Assembly: GCF_008011665.1 (NCBI RefSeq)
Contig: NZ_VOWJ01000030.1
Location: forward strand, 1-35,318
Reading direction: 5' to 3'
DNA length: 35,318 nt
Source of the DNA: Campylobacter volucris
GTDB lineage: Bacteria > Campylobacterota > Campylobacteria > Campylobacterales > Campylobacteraceae
In this document: positions 14,896-22,672 of the stretch, in pieces
How the letters are laid out: each line of letters starts with the position of its first letter
How positions within the stretch are numbered: the stretch's first letter is position 1
The notes under the pieces: model-generated
The model's database searches: none
What the model was told of the DNA's origin: nothing
The model's input: only the letters and a program-made list of their open reading frames with translations
Made by a program: the position numbers and the translations under genes

Positions 14896-15717
14896 GTGCT
14901 TTTTATAAATAAAGAAAATTTAGTTGAAGTAAACAGTGATAAGCCTATAAAAGTAGCAATCAAGGGTGAGTGGAAAGGACATAATAATGGTAGATTTAAG
15001 GTGGATGATAAAGATTTAGAATCTATGATTGATAATTTTAAGCAAAAAAAGATTGATTTGGTTATTGATTATGAGCACCAAAGTTTGAAAAATAAAAAAG
15101 CTCCAGCTGCAGGTTGGATTAAAGAGCTTTACTTGGAAAATGATGCCTTAATGGCTAAGGCTGAATTTAACGAAGAAGCTAAAAAATATATAGCAAATAA
15201 GCAATACCGCTATTTATCCCCTGTGTTTGAATTTAATGCAAAAGACAATAAAAGTGGAGAACTAGTAAGAGCTAAGCTTCACTCAGTCGCACTAACAAAT
15301 ACGCCATTTATTGATGAGCTAGGCGAACTCATTGCGAACAAAAACAATATTCATCAAAACAAAGGAGAGAGAATGGATGAAAAAATCAAAGAGCTAGAAT
15401 CTCAGATTATAGCTTTAAAAAATGAAAACAGCTCTTTAACCGAGCAAAATGAAGCTTTAAAAAAGCAAAACGAAGAAAGCGTTAAAAACTTGGCGAGTTC
15501 TTTAGTTGATAATGCTTTAAGCACTGGCAAAATTGCGAATTGTCAAAAAGAATGGGCATTAACTTATGCTTGTAAAGATTTAGAGGGCTTTAAAAGTTTT
15601 TTAAATACTAATAATACCCAAGCTAACGCACAAATTCCAAAAAATAATCTTTTTGCAAACAAAAACACAGCAAAAACTAGTGAGCTTGATGTTGTAAAAA
15701 TGATGTTAGGAGATTAA
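14896..15717 (+). CDS. Prohead protease with scaffold C-terminus (Mu gpI family)
   Basis: A 273-aa protein starting at GTG 14896 (AAGGAT upstream). Residues about 20-150 match Mu-like protease: GEWKGHNNGRFKVDDKDLESM, then IDLVIDYEHQSLKN and APAAGWIKELYLEND, then YRYLSPVFEFN and LHSVALTNTPFIDEL. Residues 160-230 form a coiled coil (LESQIIALKNENSSLTEQNEALKKQNEE), the scaffold part. The protease processes the prohead during capsid maturation. The conserved IDYEHQ and L-x-S-V-ALTN motifs are intact. Confidence 0.92.
   Translation: MLFINKENLVEVNSDKPIKVAIKGEWKGHNNGRFKVDDKDLESMIDNFKQKKIDLVIDYEHQSLKNKKAPAAGWIKELYLENDALMAKAEFNEEAKKYIANKQYRYLSPVFEFNAKDNKSGELVRAKLHSVALTNTPFIDELGELIANKNNIHQNKGERMDEKIKELESQIIALKNENSSLTEQNEALKKQNEESVKNLASSLVDNALSTGKIANCQKEWALTYACKDLEGFKSFLNTNNTQANAQIPKNNLFANKNTAKTSELDVVKMMLGD
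15373..15717 (+). CDS. Nested scaffold protein (Mu gpZ-like), in-frame internal start of the protease gene
   Basis: ATG 15373 is in frame with the protease and is preceded by AAAGGAGAGAGA, one of the strongest ribosome sites in the window and out of place inside a coding region. It would give a 114-aa product consisting of just the coiled coil and C-terminus. Mu makes scaffold gpZ from an internal start in gene I in the same way, and lambda makes Nu3 inside C. The separate product should be the main scaffold, removed by the full-length protease. Confidence 0.75.
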   Translation: MDEKIKELESQIIALKNENSSLTEQNEALKKQNEESVKNLASSLVDNALSTGKIANCQKEWALTYACKDLEGFKSFLNTNNTQANAQIPKNNLFANKNTAKTSELDVVKMMLGD

Positions 15718-15719
15718 AA

Positions 15720-16232
15720 ATGGCTAGAGCTAAAAAAGAAACTGAAAAGTTAGAAAATGAAGACTTGCCTGAAACTTTGTCTTTAGAAGATGAGAGTTCA
15801 AGCAGTGAAGAGGCTGTGAGTGAAAATGAAACCGCTAAGGAGCTGATAAACGAAAAAGGAGAAGAAATGCCATCAAAGGTCACACCAAAAAGTTTAAGTA
15901 ATGATCCTTTAATTGCTATGCCAAAAAGCCTTGAAAGTTTTATCAATAAAGATTTACTTTCAATCAATGCAAAAGTTGAACTTGAAACTAATGAAAGCTT
16001 GGCTCTTGGAACGCTTTTAATCAGCGAAGATTTTGGAGAAAGCTTTAAGAAATGTCCAGATGAAGATATTAGTGCAAAAGAAAATATTAAATTAGCAATG
16101 CTTAAAGATCACGCTCTAAGCTCTGGAGTTTATGGGGTTTTATTAGCAGGAGAAATCAATTTAAAAGGTGTTCATGCAAGTGCACTTAAAAAAGCTTTTA
16201 TGCAAAATTTAATTATCAATAATAAGGAGTAA
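15720..16232 (+). CDS. Head decoration protein (lambda gpD-like) with acidic N-terminal extension
   Basis: The C-terminal 120 of 170 residues resemble head decoration proteins: ESLALGTLLISED, then LKDHALSSGVYGVLLAGEINLKGV, where the family has G-x-LL and a GVLL..GEV segment. These stabilise the capsid shell. The first 49 residues are very acidic and Ser-rich (EDLPETLSLEDESSSSEEAV) and unlike gpD. It is directly upstream of an E-like capsid gene, as gpD is in lambda. A second, stronger start occurs at 15867. Confidence 0.7.
   Translation: MARAKKETEKLENEDLPETLSLEDESSSSEEAVSENETAKELINEKGEEMPSKVTPKSLSNDPLIAMPKSLESFINKDLLSINAKVELETNESLALGTLLISEDFGESFKKCPDEDISAKENIKLAMLKDHALSSGVYGVLLAGEINLKGVHASALKKAFMQNLIINNKE
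15867..16232 (+). CDS. Short form of the decoration protein from an internal start
   Basis: ATG 15867 (codon 50 of the longer frame) has AAAGGAGAAGAA just upstream, a near-ideal ribosome site with 6-nt spacing. The product, 121 aa starting MPSKVTPKSLSNDPL, is the usual length of a gpD-type decoration protein. The long and short forms would then share the decoration domain, the long one carrying an acidic tail that could act as a scaffold or head-binding arm. Alternatively the long form is not made in quantity. Confidence 0.55.
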   Translation: MPSKVTPKSLSNDPLIAMPKSLESFINKDLLSINAKVELETNESLALGTLLISEDFGESFKKCPDEDISAKENIKLAMLKDHALSSGVYGVLLAGEINLKGVHASALKKAFMQNLIINNKE

Positions 16233-16234
16233 AA

Positions 16235-17212
16235 ATGGATTTAGAGCAACTTTTGGAACTTTTTTCAAGCACAAAAGTAACTGAAGTTATCAATCAAACT
16301 AAAGCTTCACCTCGCTTTGTAAGCGATACTTTTTTTAAGGATAAAATACCAAGCCTTGAGAGCACCGTAAGAGTTGAAATTATAAAAGGTGCTGGAATTG
16401 TGTTAAATAGCATTTCAGATAATGGGGAACATTCTTTAGAAAATACCAAAGATGCTTTTATTTTAAATATACCTTTACCACGCTTTGCATTAGCAAAAAG
16501 AATCAGTGCAAGTGAGATTAATTCTTTAAGGTCTTTGGCTTTGCAAGAAGCTCAGGCTAAAAGCTTAAGTGGGGCTCTTGGGGTTTTGGTTAAAGAAATG
16601 AAAGAAAGCTTTAACACTACACTTGAATATATGGCAAACGGTGCTTTATTTGGCAAGATTTTAGATGGCAAAGGAAATGTGCTTTTTGACTTTGGCAGCA
16701 CAAGCAAGAAAGTTGTTAGCGTTAAAAAAGACGGGAGTGTGACTTTAGGCAGTGTTTGTGATGCAATTGATACGGCAATTATTGATGAATTTGGAACAAG
16801 TGCTGATTATGAAGTGCTTTGTGGAAATGAACTTTTTGCGGCTATTTCTAATTTAGCCTTAAGCGAAGATCTTTATAAAAATCATCTTGCAATTAGGGAT
16901 GATAAAGATAAGTCCTTAATTTTATATGGGGCTAAATATCGCCGCTATAGTGCAAAATATAAAAATACAAATGGAAAAAGCGTTGAATTTTTAAAAGGCA
17001 CTGAGGGTATGGTTGTACCAAAGGATAATTCTAATCGTATTTATTATACAAGAGCAAACCATACTGATGCTTTAGGAAAAGCACCAAGTTTAATGTTTGT
17101 TTCAAAACCTGAAATTTTACCTCGCGGTGCTGGAATTGAAATCGTAGGCGAAATGAGAGCTATGCCAGTTTGCACTAGACCAAATGGGCTTATTAAGCTT
17201 GTTTTAGAATAA
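16235..17212 (+). CDS. Major capsid protein (lambda gpE family)
   Basis: A 325-aa protein with the E-family layout: an N-terminal arm, a central LNIPLPRFALAKRISASEINSLRSLALQEAQAKSL segment, a KNTNGKSVEFLKGTEGMVVPKD core strand region, and the ending GAGIEIVGEMRAMPVCTRPNGLIKLVLE, the conserved MPxCxRP motif of Phage_cap_E. It forms the capsid lattice. Ribosome site AAGGAG before ATG 16235. The gene is followed by a large perfect hairpin, as highly expressed capsid genes often are. Confidence 0.88.
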   Translation: MDLEQLLELFSSTKVTEVINQTKASPRFVSDTFFKDKIPSLESTVRVEIIKGAGIVLNSISDNGEHSLENTKDAFILNIPLPRFALAKRISASEINSLRSLALQEAQAKSLSGALGVLVKEMKESFNTTLEYMANGALFGKILDGKGNVLFDFGSTSKKVVSVKKDGSVTLGSVCDAIDTAIIDEFGTSADYEVLCGNELFAAISNLALSEDLYKNHLAIRDDKDKSLILYGAKYRRYSAKYKNTNGKSVEFLKGTEGMVVPKDNSNRIYYTRANHTDALGKAPSLMFVSKPEILPRGAGIEIVGEMRAMPVCTRPNGLIKLVLE

Positions 17213-17221
17213 AACGCACAA

Positions 17222-17260
17222 TTTTAGCTTTAAAAGCAAAAAATGCTTTTAAAGCTAAAA
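17222..17260. terminator. Perfect 17-bp stem-loop downstream of the capsid gene
   Basis: TTTTAGCTTTAAAAGCA (17222-17238) and its exact reverse complement (17244-17260) enclose a five-A loop. It is AT-rich and symmetric, so it would fold from either strand. No long T-run follows it on the plus strand, so it may be a partial terminator or an mRNA-stabilising end that keeps capsid message above that of the packaging genes. Confidence 0.6.
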
Positions 17261-17285
17261 AGATATTAGAAAAAGATTTTAAATG

Positions 17286-17307
17286 ATTTTAACCATATTT
17301 TAACCAT
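17286..17307. repeat. Two tandem 11-bp repeats before the gp36-like gene
   Basis: ATTTTAACCAT occurs twice without a gap (17286-17296 and 17297-17307), followed by A7 and an AAGG ribosome site for ATG 17328. An 11-bp period is about one helical turn, so this could be a protein-binding site for a separate promoter of the packaging genes. Confidence 0.4.
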
Positions 17308-17327
17308 ATTAAAAAAAGGTTTTTAAA

Positions 17328-17786
17328 ATGAATTATCAAGACACTTTAAAAGAAGAACTTATCACAGAAACTAAAATGCATCTTTCTATAATAGATGAAA
17401 AAGATTTGATAAAAGAGTTAAGCATTCATGCCATAGCAGAACTTAGCGATTTAAACGCTGATGGAGTTTGTGATAAAGAAGTGATTGATGATGCTATTAA
17501 TGATGCACAAAGTTATATTGCAAGTTTTATAAAGATACCTAAAAACCCAACTCCACTTTTAAAAGATATTTGTGTAAAGCTTACAATCATGGAATTAAAA
17601 CGCCGCAATGATTTTCCAAAGGAAAGTTTGAATGAAATTATAGAATGGGCTAATGATTTGCTTTTAAAAATGGCTAATAAAAAAATTCCAACTGAAATTG
17701 ATGAAGATGAATTTATTCCACAAAACAAAGCTAGGGCGTTTAAACACAAAAGAAGAAGAATGGATTTAAGGAGTATAAATGGCTAG
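17328..17786 (+). CDS. Mu gp36-like protein (DUF1320)
   Basis: The 152-aa product matches gp36/DUF1320: an N-terminal helix, then IHAIAELSDLNADGVCDKEVIDDAINDAQSYIASFIKIP (residues about 44-80, the D-x-x-x-D...A..DA..E/S-IDGY.. segment) and a C-terminal LLKDICVKLTIMELKRR helix. These are head-tail connector-type proteins. It lies after the capsid gene, as in other Mu-like genomes. Its end overlaps the next gene by 8 bp. Confidence 0.8.
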   Translation: MNYQDTLKEELITETKMHLSIIDEKDLIKELSIHAIAELSDLNADGVCDKEVIDDAINDAQSYIASFIKIPKNPTPLLKDICVKLTIMELKRRNDFPKESLNEIIEWANDLLLKMANKKIPTEIDEDEFIPQNKARAFKHKRRRMDLRSING

Positions 17787-18261
17787 CAATGAGATCAAAG
17801 AGCTTGCAAAAGAACTATATATTGCAGGTTTTGATATTTTTAAAATTGCAAAAATTTTAAACCGTAATGAAAAAACTATAAGAAATTACAAAGCAAAAGA
17901 TGGAGATTGGGATAAGGTTAAAACTAGTCTTTTAACTTCAAAAATTAAAGATAAGGAAAGTGCATCTTTATATGAAAGCTTTACAGATCAAATGTTTCGT
18001 GCGATTGAAAATATCAATTCTGATGAAAAAATGAATGCTGAGAAAAAAACTGAAGCTATCGCAAGAATAGGCGATAGTTTTTCAAAAATGAGAAAAGTAG
18101 CAAGACTTGAAGATCCAAGTACTTATCGTTTAAATGTCGCTAAAAAGGTAGTTGAAATCATAATAAGCCATTTGAAAAACGATAAAGATTGTGTGAGCAA
18201 ATTAGTATTGCTTTTAGAAAGTGGCGTGATAGAAAAAGAAATCTTAGCAATGGATGAGTAA
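17779..18261 (+). CDS. Terminase small subunit-like protein (DUF1804, Mu gp27-like)
   Basis: A 160-aa protein beginning with a helix-turn-helix (ELAKELYIAGFDIFKIAKILNRNEKTIRNYKAKDGDWDKVK, residues about 7-48), followed by helices, as in DUF1804/gp27. It should recognise phage DNA and deliver it to the large subunit. It overlaps the large subunit start by one base and lies just upstream of it, the usual order. Confidence 0.85.
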   Translation: MASNEIKELAKELYIAGFDIFKIAKILNRNEKTIRNYKAKDGDWDKVKTSLLTSKIKDKESASLYESFTDQMFRAIENINSDEKMNAEKKTEAIARIGDSFSKMRKVARLEDPSTYRLNVAKKVVEIIISHLKNDKDCVSKLVLLLESGVIEKEILAMDE

Positions 18262-19931
18262 TGCTTTTTACCAAAGAAGAATTGGATGAGTTTTTAATCT
18301 CAAATGAGCTAAAACACGAGAATACTCCAAATGAGCTAAAAGGTGCCATGCAAAGAAAAGACTTTTTAGAATGGATGGATACTCTTAAAAATGAATTAAA
18401 AACTCAATTTTTACATGAGAGCCATTTAAACCCTAATCTAAAAGAAGAGAGAATTAAAAAAGCAAGTGTGGATTTTGATTATTTTGCAAGAACTTACTTT
18501 CCACATTATTTTACCATCAAAGGTGAATGTGCTTTACATTTGCATTTAAATAAAATTTTTGAAAAATTGGCTCTTAAAAAAGAGAGCAAAGGAGAAAAAC
18601 ATGCTATAGCCGCCCCAAGAGCACATGGTAAATCAACTTATACCTCACAGCTTTTTCCCTTGTGGTGTTTAGTTTTTAACTATAAAAGCTTTATAGTAGA
18701 AATCTCAGATGCAGTAGAGCTTATGGAAGGAATGCTTGAAGCTATAAAAGCAGAACTTGAAGATAATCCACATTTAAAACTTGATTTTCCTGAAGTAGTA
18801 GGAATTGGTAAGACTTGGCGTGTTGGAGAATTTGTTAGTAATAACGGTGTTAAGGTTAAAGCCTTTGGTAGTGGAAAAAGATTGCGTGGTGTTAGATATG
18901 GGGTTAAAAGACCTGATTTGGTTATTTTGGATGATTTAGAAAATGACACCAATGTTAGAAGTAAAGATCAAAGAGATAAATTAGAAGATTGGGTAGATGA
19001 GGCTGTTTTAAACTTAGGAAGTGCTGATGGAAAGCTTGATGTGCTTTATATTGGTACAATTTTGCATAATGATAGCGTTCTAGCAAGAAAATTAAAACTT
19101 GGTTTTTGGAATCCAAAAGTATTTCGTTCTATTGAAGAATTTCCACAAAGACTTGATTTATGGGATGAGTATGCTACGCTTTATAGAAATAGTGATTTTA
19201 AAAGTGCTCATAATTTTTACCTAAAAAATAAAACCTTAATGGATAAAGGCGCTAAAGTTCTTTGGAGTGAGGCTAAAAGCTTAGAAGATTTAATGAAATT
19301 AAGAGCTGAAAACCTAAAAGCTTTCAATAAAGAACAGCTTAATAATCCAAGAAGCGAAAACCAAATATTTAATCTTGAAACAATTAATTTTTACAATCAC
19401 TTGCCACCTATTAGCCAATATTACATGTATATTGATCCAGCAGGAGAGAAAGCAAAAAGTGATTATACAGCAATTACTGTTATTGGTAAAGCTGCAAATG
19501 GTTTTTATGTAATAGAAAGTATTGTTAAAATTTTAAAAGCACAAAGTATTATAAAAACTATTTTTAACCTCCAAAAAAATTATAAGTGCCGTTTAATTGA
19601 AATTGAAACTAATGGCGGTCAATTTTTCTTAAAAAAATGGATACAAGAAAAAAGTTTAGAGAGTGGAGTGTTCTTACCATTAAGAGGTAAAAATAACAGC
19701 ACTAGTAAGTTTGAGCGTATTGAAAGTTTAAGCCTTGCCTTTGAAAATGAAGAACTTTTTTTACATAAAAGCCAAAGTATGCTTATAAATCAACTTTTAG
19801 AATTTCCAGAGGGTAAAAACGATGATGCACCTGATAGTTTAGCAGGAGCATTTTTATTAGCAAGAACAAAAAGTAGTATTAAAAGAAGAAAACATCATTT
19901 TAGCTCTGTTCCAAGAATAAGGCGTTTTTAA
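18261..19931 (+). CDS. Terminase large subunit (Mu gp28-like)
   Basis: A 556-aa packaging motor. Walker A is APRAHGKST at residues 118-126, Walker B VILDDLE at 221-227, and the coupling segment LYIGTILHND follows at about 262-271. The C-terminal nuclease domain starts with YIDPAGEKAKSDYTAI (D392) and includes IEIETNGG (about 446-453) and DDAPDSLAGA (D525), all expected metal ligands. It cuts concatenated or integrated phage DNA and pumps it into proheads. The ATG overlaps the small-subunit stop. Confidence 0.95.
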   Translation: MLFTKEELDEFLISNELKHENTPNELKGAMQRKDFLEWMDTLKNELKTQFLHESHLNPNLKEERIKKASVDFDYFARTYFPHYFTIKGECALHLHLNKIFEKLALKKESKGEKHAIAAPRAHGKSTYTSQLFPLWCLVFNYKSFIVEISDAVELMEGMLEAIKAELEDNPHLKLDFPEVVGIGKTWRVGEFVSNNGVKVKAFGSGKRLRGVRYGVKRPDLVILDDLENDTNVRSKDQRDKLEDWVDEAVLNLGSADGKLDVLYIGTILHNDSVLARKLKLGFWNPKVFRSIEEFPQRLDLWDEYATLYRNSDFKSAHNFYLKNKTLMDKGAKVLWSEAKSLEDLMKLRAENLKAFNKEQLNNPRSENQIFNLETINFYNHLPPISQYYMYIDPAGEKAKSDYTAITVIGKAANGFYVIESIVKILKAQSIIKTIFNLQKNYKCRLIEIETNGGQFFLKKWIQEKSLESGVFLPLRGKNNSTSKFERIESLSLAFENEELFLHKSQSMLINQLLEFPEGKNDDAPDSLAGAFLLARTKSSIKRRKHHFSSVPRIRRF

Positions 19932-19940
19932 AGGAAAAAT

Positions 19941-21299
19941 ATGAAAAAAGAAATCAAATCTAAAAGAGAAGTTGTTTTAAAAAACAATAGTCTTATCAAC
20001 ACTCTTATAAACTCAAACTATTTAAATGCGCTTAAAATCAGCGAAAACGATCAAAGAATGATTTTTAAAGATCTAAGTTTTACTCAAGCTCATCAATCAC
20101 GCAGAAGCGTGATTTTAGCTAAAGAGCTTCAAATCGTTTGCGAAAATGAAAAAATAAAAGAAAGTTTTGAGTATCTTTTCAATCCTGATTTAATAGGTCA
20201 AATCTTAGAAACCTATCTTTATGGGCTTAATATCTTTGAAGTCAATTACAAGTTAAAAGATGGTTTTTACTTTCCAATTTTAAAACAAAGAGATTTTAGA
20301 AATTTTAGCTTTAATGAAAATGATGAATTAATTTATAATGGTAATGGATATGATGAAATTATCGAAGATAAAAAAGCAATTTATGGGCTTTTTGGATCTA
20401 ATTTCTTATTTAAAAATGGAGATGCTTTGCTAACTAAACTTTATTTTCCAGTAAAACTTAAAAATGCAAGTTTAAAGTTTTGGATAGAATTTTTAGAAAG
20501 GTTTGGCTCTCCTTGGGCTGTTGCAAAGACAGATAGTGATCCTGATGTCTTAGCTAGTGAAATCCATCAAATGCTAAATGGCGATAGTGCCGTTATTGAT
20601 AAAGAAGAAGAACTTGATTTAATTCAACCAACGGATAAGGCAAATTATAATGAAATTATTGATTATCTTGATAATCAAATAAGAAGTGTAGTTTTAGGAG
20701 CTAATTTAAGCTCTCAAGTAAGTGGTGGCTCTTTAGCAGCTGCAGAGTCTCATAATCAAATAAGAAAAGACTTAGCTGCTCAAGATGGACAAATCGTTCT
20801 TTTTATTTTAAATCGTGCCATTAAGTTTTTCAAAGAAATCAATAATTTTAAAGATGAGCTTTTTGTGCAATTTTTTAATGAAGCAGAGCCAAAAAATGAG
20901 CTTTGCGAAAGGGATTTAAAACTTTTTAATATGGGTTTTTGTTTTGATGAAGAATATATTAAAAGAACCTATAATGTAGATGGAAAGCTTGTTAAAGAAA
21001 TTTTAACAACTAATGATAAGGATAAAGAAATTTTTGAAAACAAAGCAACTTTAAAAGAAGATTTTGAAGAAGATTTTATAGATAAAGCTTTAGAGCAAAA
21101 AGAATATTTACAAGTTGATGAGGCTATGGCAAAATTTTTCAAAGAACAATTTGAAAAAACTATTAAAGAGAGCAAAAATTATGATGAAGTATTTGAAAAA
21201 CTTCAAGGGAGTTTTTCTAGTCTAAAGCAAGCTGATTTTGAAAAATATCTTTATATGTCTTTAGTTAATTCTAATATCCTGGGATATTTGGAGGATTAA
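19941..21299 (+). CDS. Portal protein (DUF935, Mu gp29-like)
   Basis: A 452-aa protein of the DUF935 portal family: FKDLSFTQAHQSRRSVILAKELQIV (residues about 33-57), a WIEFLERFGSPWAVAKTD segment (about 178-195), and VVLGANLSSQVSGGSLAAAESHNQIRKDLAAQD (about 251-283), which is the family's G...T.....GS.A....H...R.D stretch. It forms the dodecameric channel for DNA and the head-tail junction. An AAGGAAAA site precedes ATG 19941. The gene lies between terminase and the gp30-like gene, as in Mu. Confidence 0.92.
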   Translation: MKKEIKSKREVVLKNNSLINTLINSNYLNALKISENDQRMIFKDLSFTQAHQSRRSVILAKELQIVCENEKIKESFEYLFNPDLIGQILETYLYGLNIFEVNYKLKDGFYFPILKQRDFRNFSFNENDELIYNGNGYDEIIEDKKAIYGLFGSNFLFKNGDALLTKLYFPVKLKNASLKFWIEFLERFGSPWAVAKTDSDPDVLASEIHQMLNGDSAVIDKEEELDLIQPTDKANYNEIIDYLDNQIRSVVLGANLSSQVSGGSLAAAESHNQIRKDLAAQDGQIVLFILNRAIKFFKEINNFKDELFVQFFNEAEPKNELCERDLKLFNMGFCFDEEYIKRTYNVDGKLVKEILTTNDKDKEIFENKATLKEDFEEDFIDKALEQKEYLQVDEAMAKFFKEQFEKTIKESKNYDEVFEKLQGSFSSLKQADFEKYLYMSLVNSNILGYLED

Positions 21300-21300
21300 A

Positions 21301-22539
21301 ATGCCAAACGCTAAAATAGGTTTTTTCCAAGAACCAAGTGAAGCTGTTTTATTTTTAAAAAATAAAAAGCCACAAGTTAGCTTTGATTATGATGAGCTTT
21401 CACATTCTTCTCATAAAAAAGTTTTTACTATTGCCAAGCTTATAGATGAAAGCTTGTTAAAAGATATACAAGATTCTTTAATAAATGCTATAAAAAATGG
21501 AGATAAATTTAGTACTTGGAATAAGATTGCTGAAGAAAAATTAAAAGCTAAGGGTTGGTGGGGTTCAAAAGAAATTATAAATAGAAAAACAGGTGAAATT
21601 AAAAAAACCAATTTTAATAGTGCAAGATTAAAAAAGATTTTTGAAGAAAACTCAAGAAAAGCTAAAGCCAAAGCTATCTATGAAAATCAAATGAAAAGCA
21701 TCAAGCCTTATCTTAAATATTGCACAAAACAAGATTCGCATGTTAGAGATAAGCATAGAGCATTTGATGGCATAGTTTTACATAAAGATGACCCTTTTTG
21801 GGATACGCACTATCCACATGTAAACATGCATGATTATGGTTGTAGATGTAAAGTTATAAATCTAGGAGAAAGTGAAGTTAAAGGCTTAAAAACACCACCA
21901 TCAAGTACTAAAGAAAGTAATTTTAATGGTTTAAATGAAGAAGAGCTTTTAGATGAGCTTTATAAGCAAAAAAACACCGAAGTAATTCAAAATTTCATAA
22001 AACTTAACATGCTAAGTATTGCAGCCAAAAAAACAAAAGAAGCTAAGAGTTTTACTCATGAAAAAGAACTCTATACTTGGCAAAAAAGTTTAGATGAAAT
22101 GATAGATGAAATTATTGTTAATGACAACCAAAAATATCCTATTAATTTCATTCAAGTGGGTAAAATGGATAAAAGCACTAAGGAATTTTTAGAAAAGCTT
22201 AACAAAAAAGACTTAGAGGATTTATACTTTACACTTAGCAAAAACAATCTTTTACACGCAAATCCTAAAAGAAAAGCAAACTATAATCAAGCCTTAAGTG
22301 TGGATGAAATCAAGCAAATTGTTAAGGTTTTAGATGAAGCAAAAGAGGTTTATTGGGACAAGAAAGAAGAAAGTTTAGTTTATTTTTTTGATGATATAAA
22401 AAATAGTAAAAAAGTGAATAAAATCATTATAAGACCTGATTACAAACTAAAAAAATTTGGAAAAACTAATGCGGTTATTACACTTGGGAAAGTGGATAAA
22501 GATAGAAAAGGTCTTAAGCACTTAGAAAAAATTAGATAG
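21301..22539 (+). CDS. Head morphogenesis protein (Mu gp30/F-like) with probable C-terminal nuclease-like domain
   Basis: A 412-aa protein. Residues 1-190 are the Mu F / SPP1 gp7-type minor head domain: ITKNGDKFSTWNKI-like helices, then KYCTKQDSHVRDKHRAFDGIVLHKDDPFWDTHYPHVNMHDYGCRCKV with its conserved His and Cys residues. Residues about 260-412, after a linker, end in NKIIIRPDYKLKKFGKTNAVITLGKVDKD. Similar C-terminal additions in other F-type proteins belong to the phage Barnase-EndoU-ColicinE5/D-RelE-like nuclease group; here that link is by pattern and position only. The stop codon lies inside the 5' arm of the structured element downstream. Confidence 0.85.
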   Translation: MPNAKIGFFQEPSEAVLFLKNKKPQVSFDYDELSHSSHKKVFTIAKLIDESLLKDIQDSLINAIKNGDKFSTWNKIAEEKLKAKGWWGSKEIINRKTGEIKKTNFNSARLKKIFEENSRKAKAKAIYENQMKSIKPYLKYCTKQDSHVRDKHRAFDGIVLHKDDPFWDTHYPHVNMHDYGCRCKVINLGESEVKGLKTPPSSTKESNFNGLNEEELLDELYKQKNTEVIQNFIKLNMLSIAAKKTKEAKSFTHEKELYTWQKSLDEMIDEIIVNDNQKYPINFIQVGKMDKSTKEFLEKLNKKDLEDLYFTLSKNNLLHANPKRKANYNQALSVDEIKQIVKVLDEAKEVYWDKKEESLVYFFDDIKNSKKVNKIIIRPDYKLKKFGKTNAVITLGKVDKDRKGLKHLEKIR

Positions 22540-22631
22540 AGCGGTGGGACTTGCACCCACAATACGATGTGTTCTCGGACTGGTTACCGCACATCCTCAA
22601 CTACTACATTGCAACCATCAACCCTATCTAA
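22532..22631 (-). ncRNA. GC-rich structured RNA candidate, tRNA-like in part
   Basis: Between gp30 and gpU, 44 of 86 bases (22540-22625) are G or C, far above the surroundings. Closing arms TTAGATAG (22532-22539) and CTATCTAA (22624-22631) form a stem of 10 bp on the minus strand, where the ninth pair is G-U rather than A-C. Inside are GTGGG/CCCAC with a 7-nt loop (22544-22560), like a tRNA T-arm, and GATGTG/CACATC with an inner CGG/CCG (22566-22595). On the minus strand the closing stem is followed by TTTTTT (22531-22526), like a terminator. A 2-nt gap between T-like arm and stem and the lack of clear D and anticodon arms argue against an ordinary tRNA. The strand is a best guess. Confidence 0.5.
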
Positions 22632-22672
22632 CTAAGATAATTTTAGCTTTGCAAAACTAAAAAGGAGTTTAA

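Noticed and set aside
22532-22631. A normal tRNA gene on the minus strand
   Set aside because: The T-like arm is separated from the closing stem by two bases and no D or anticodon arm with proper geometry can be drawn.
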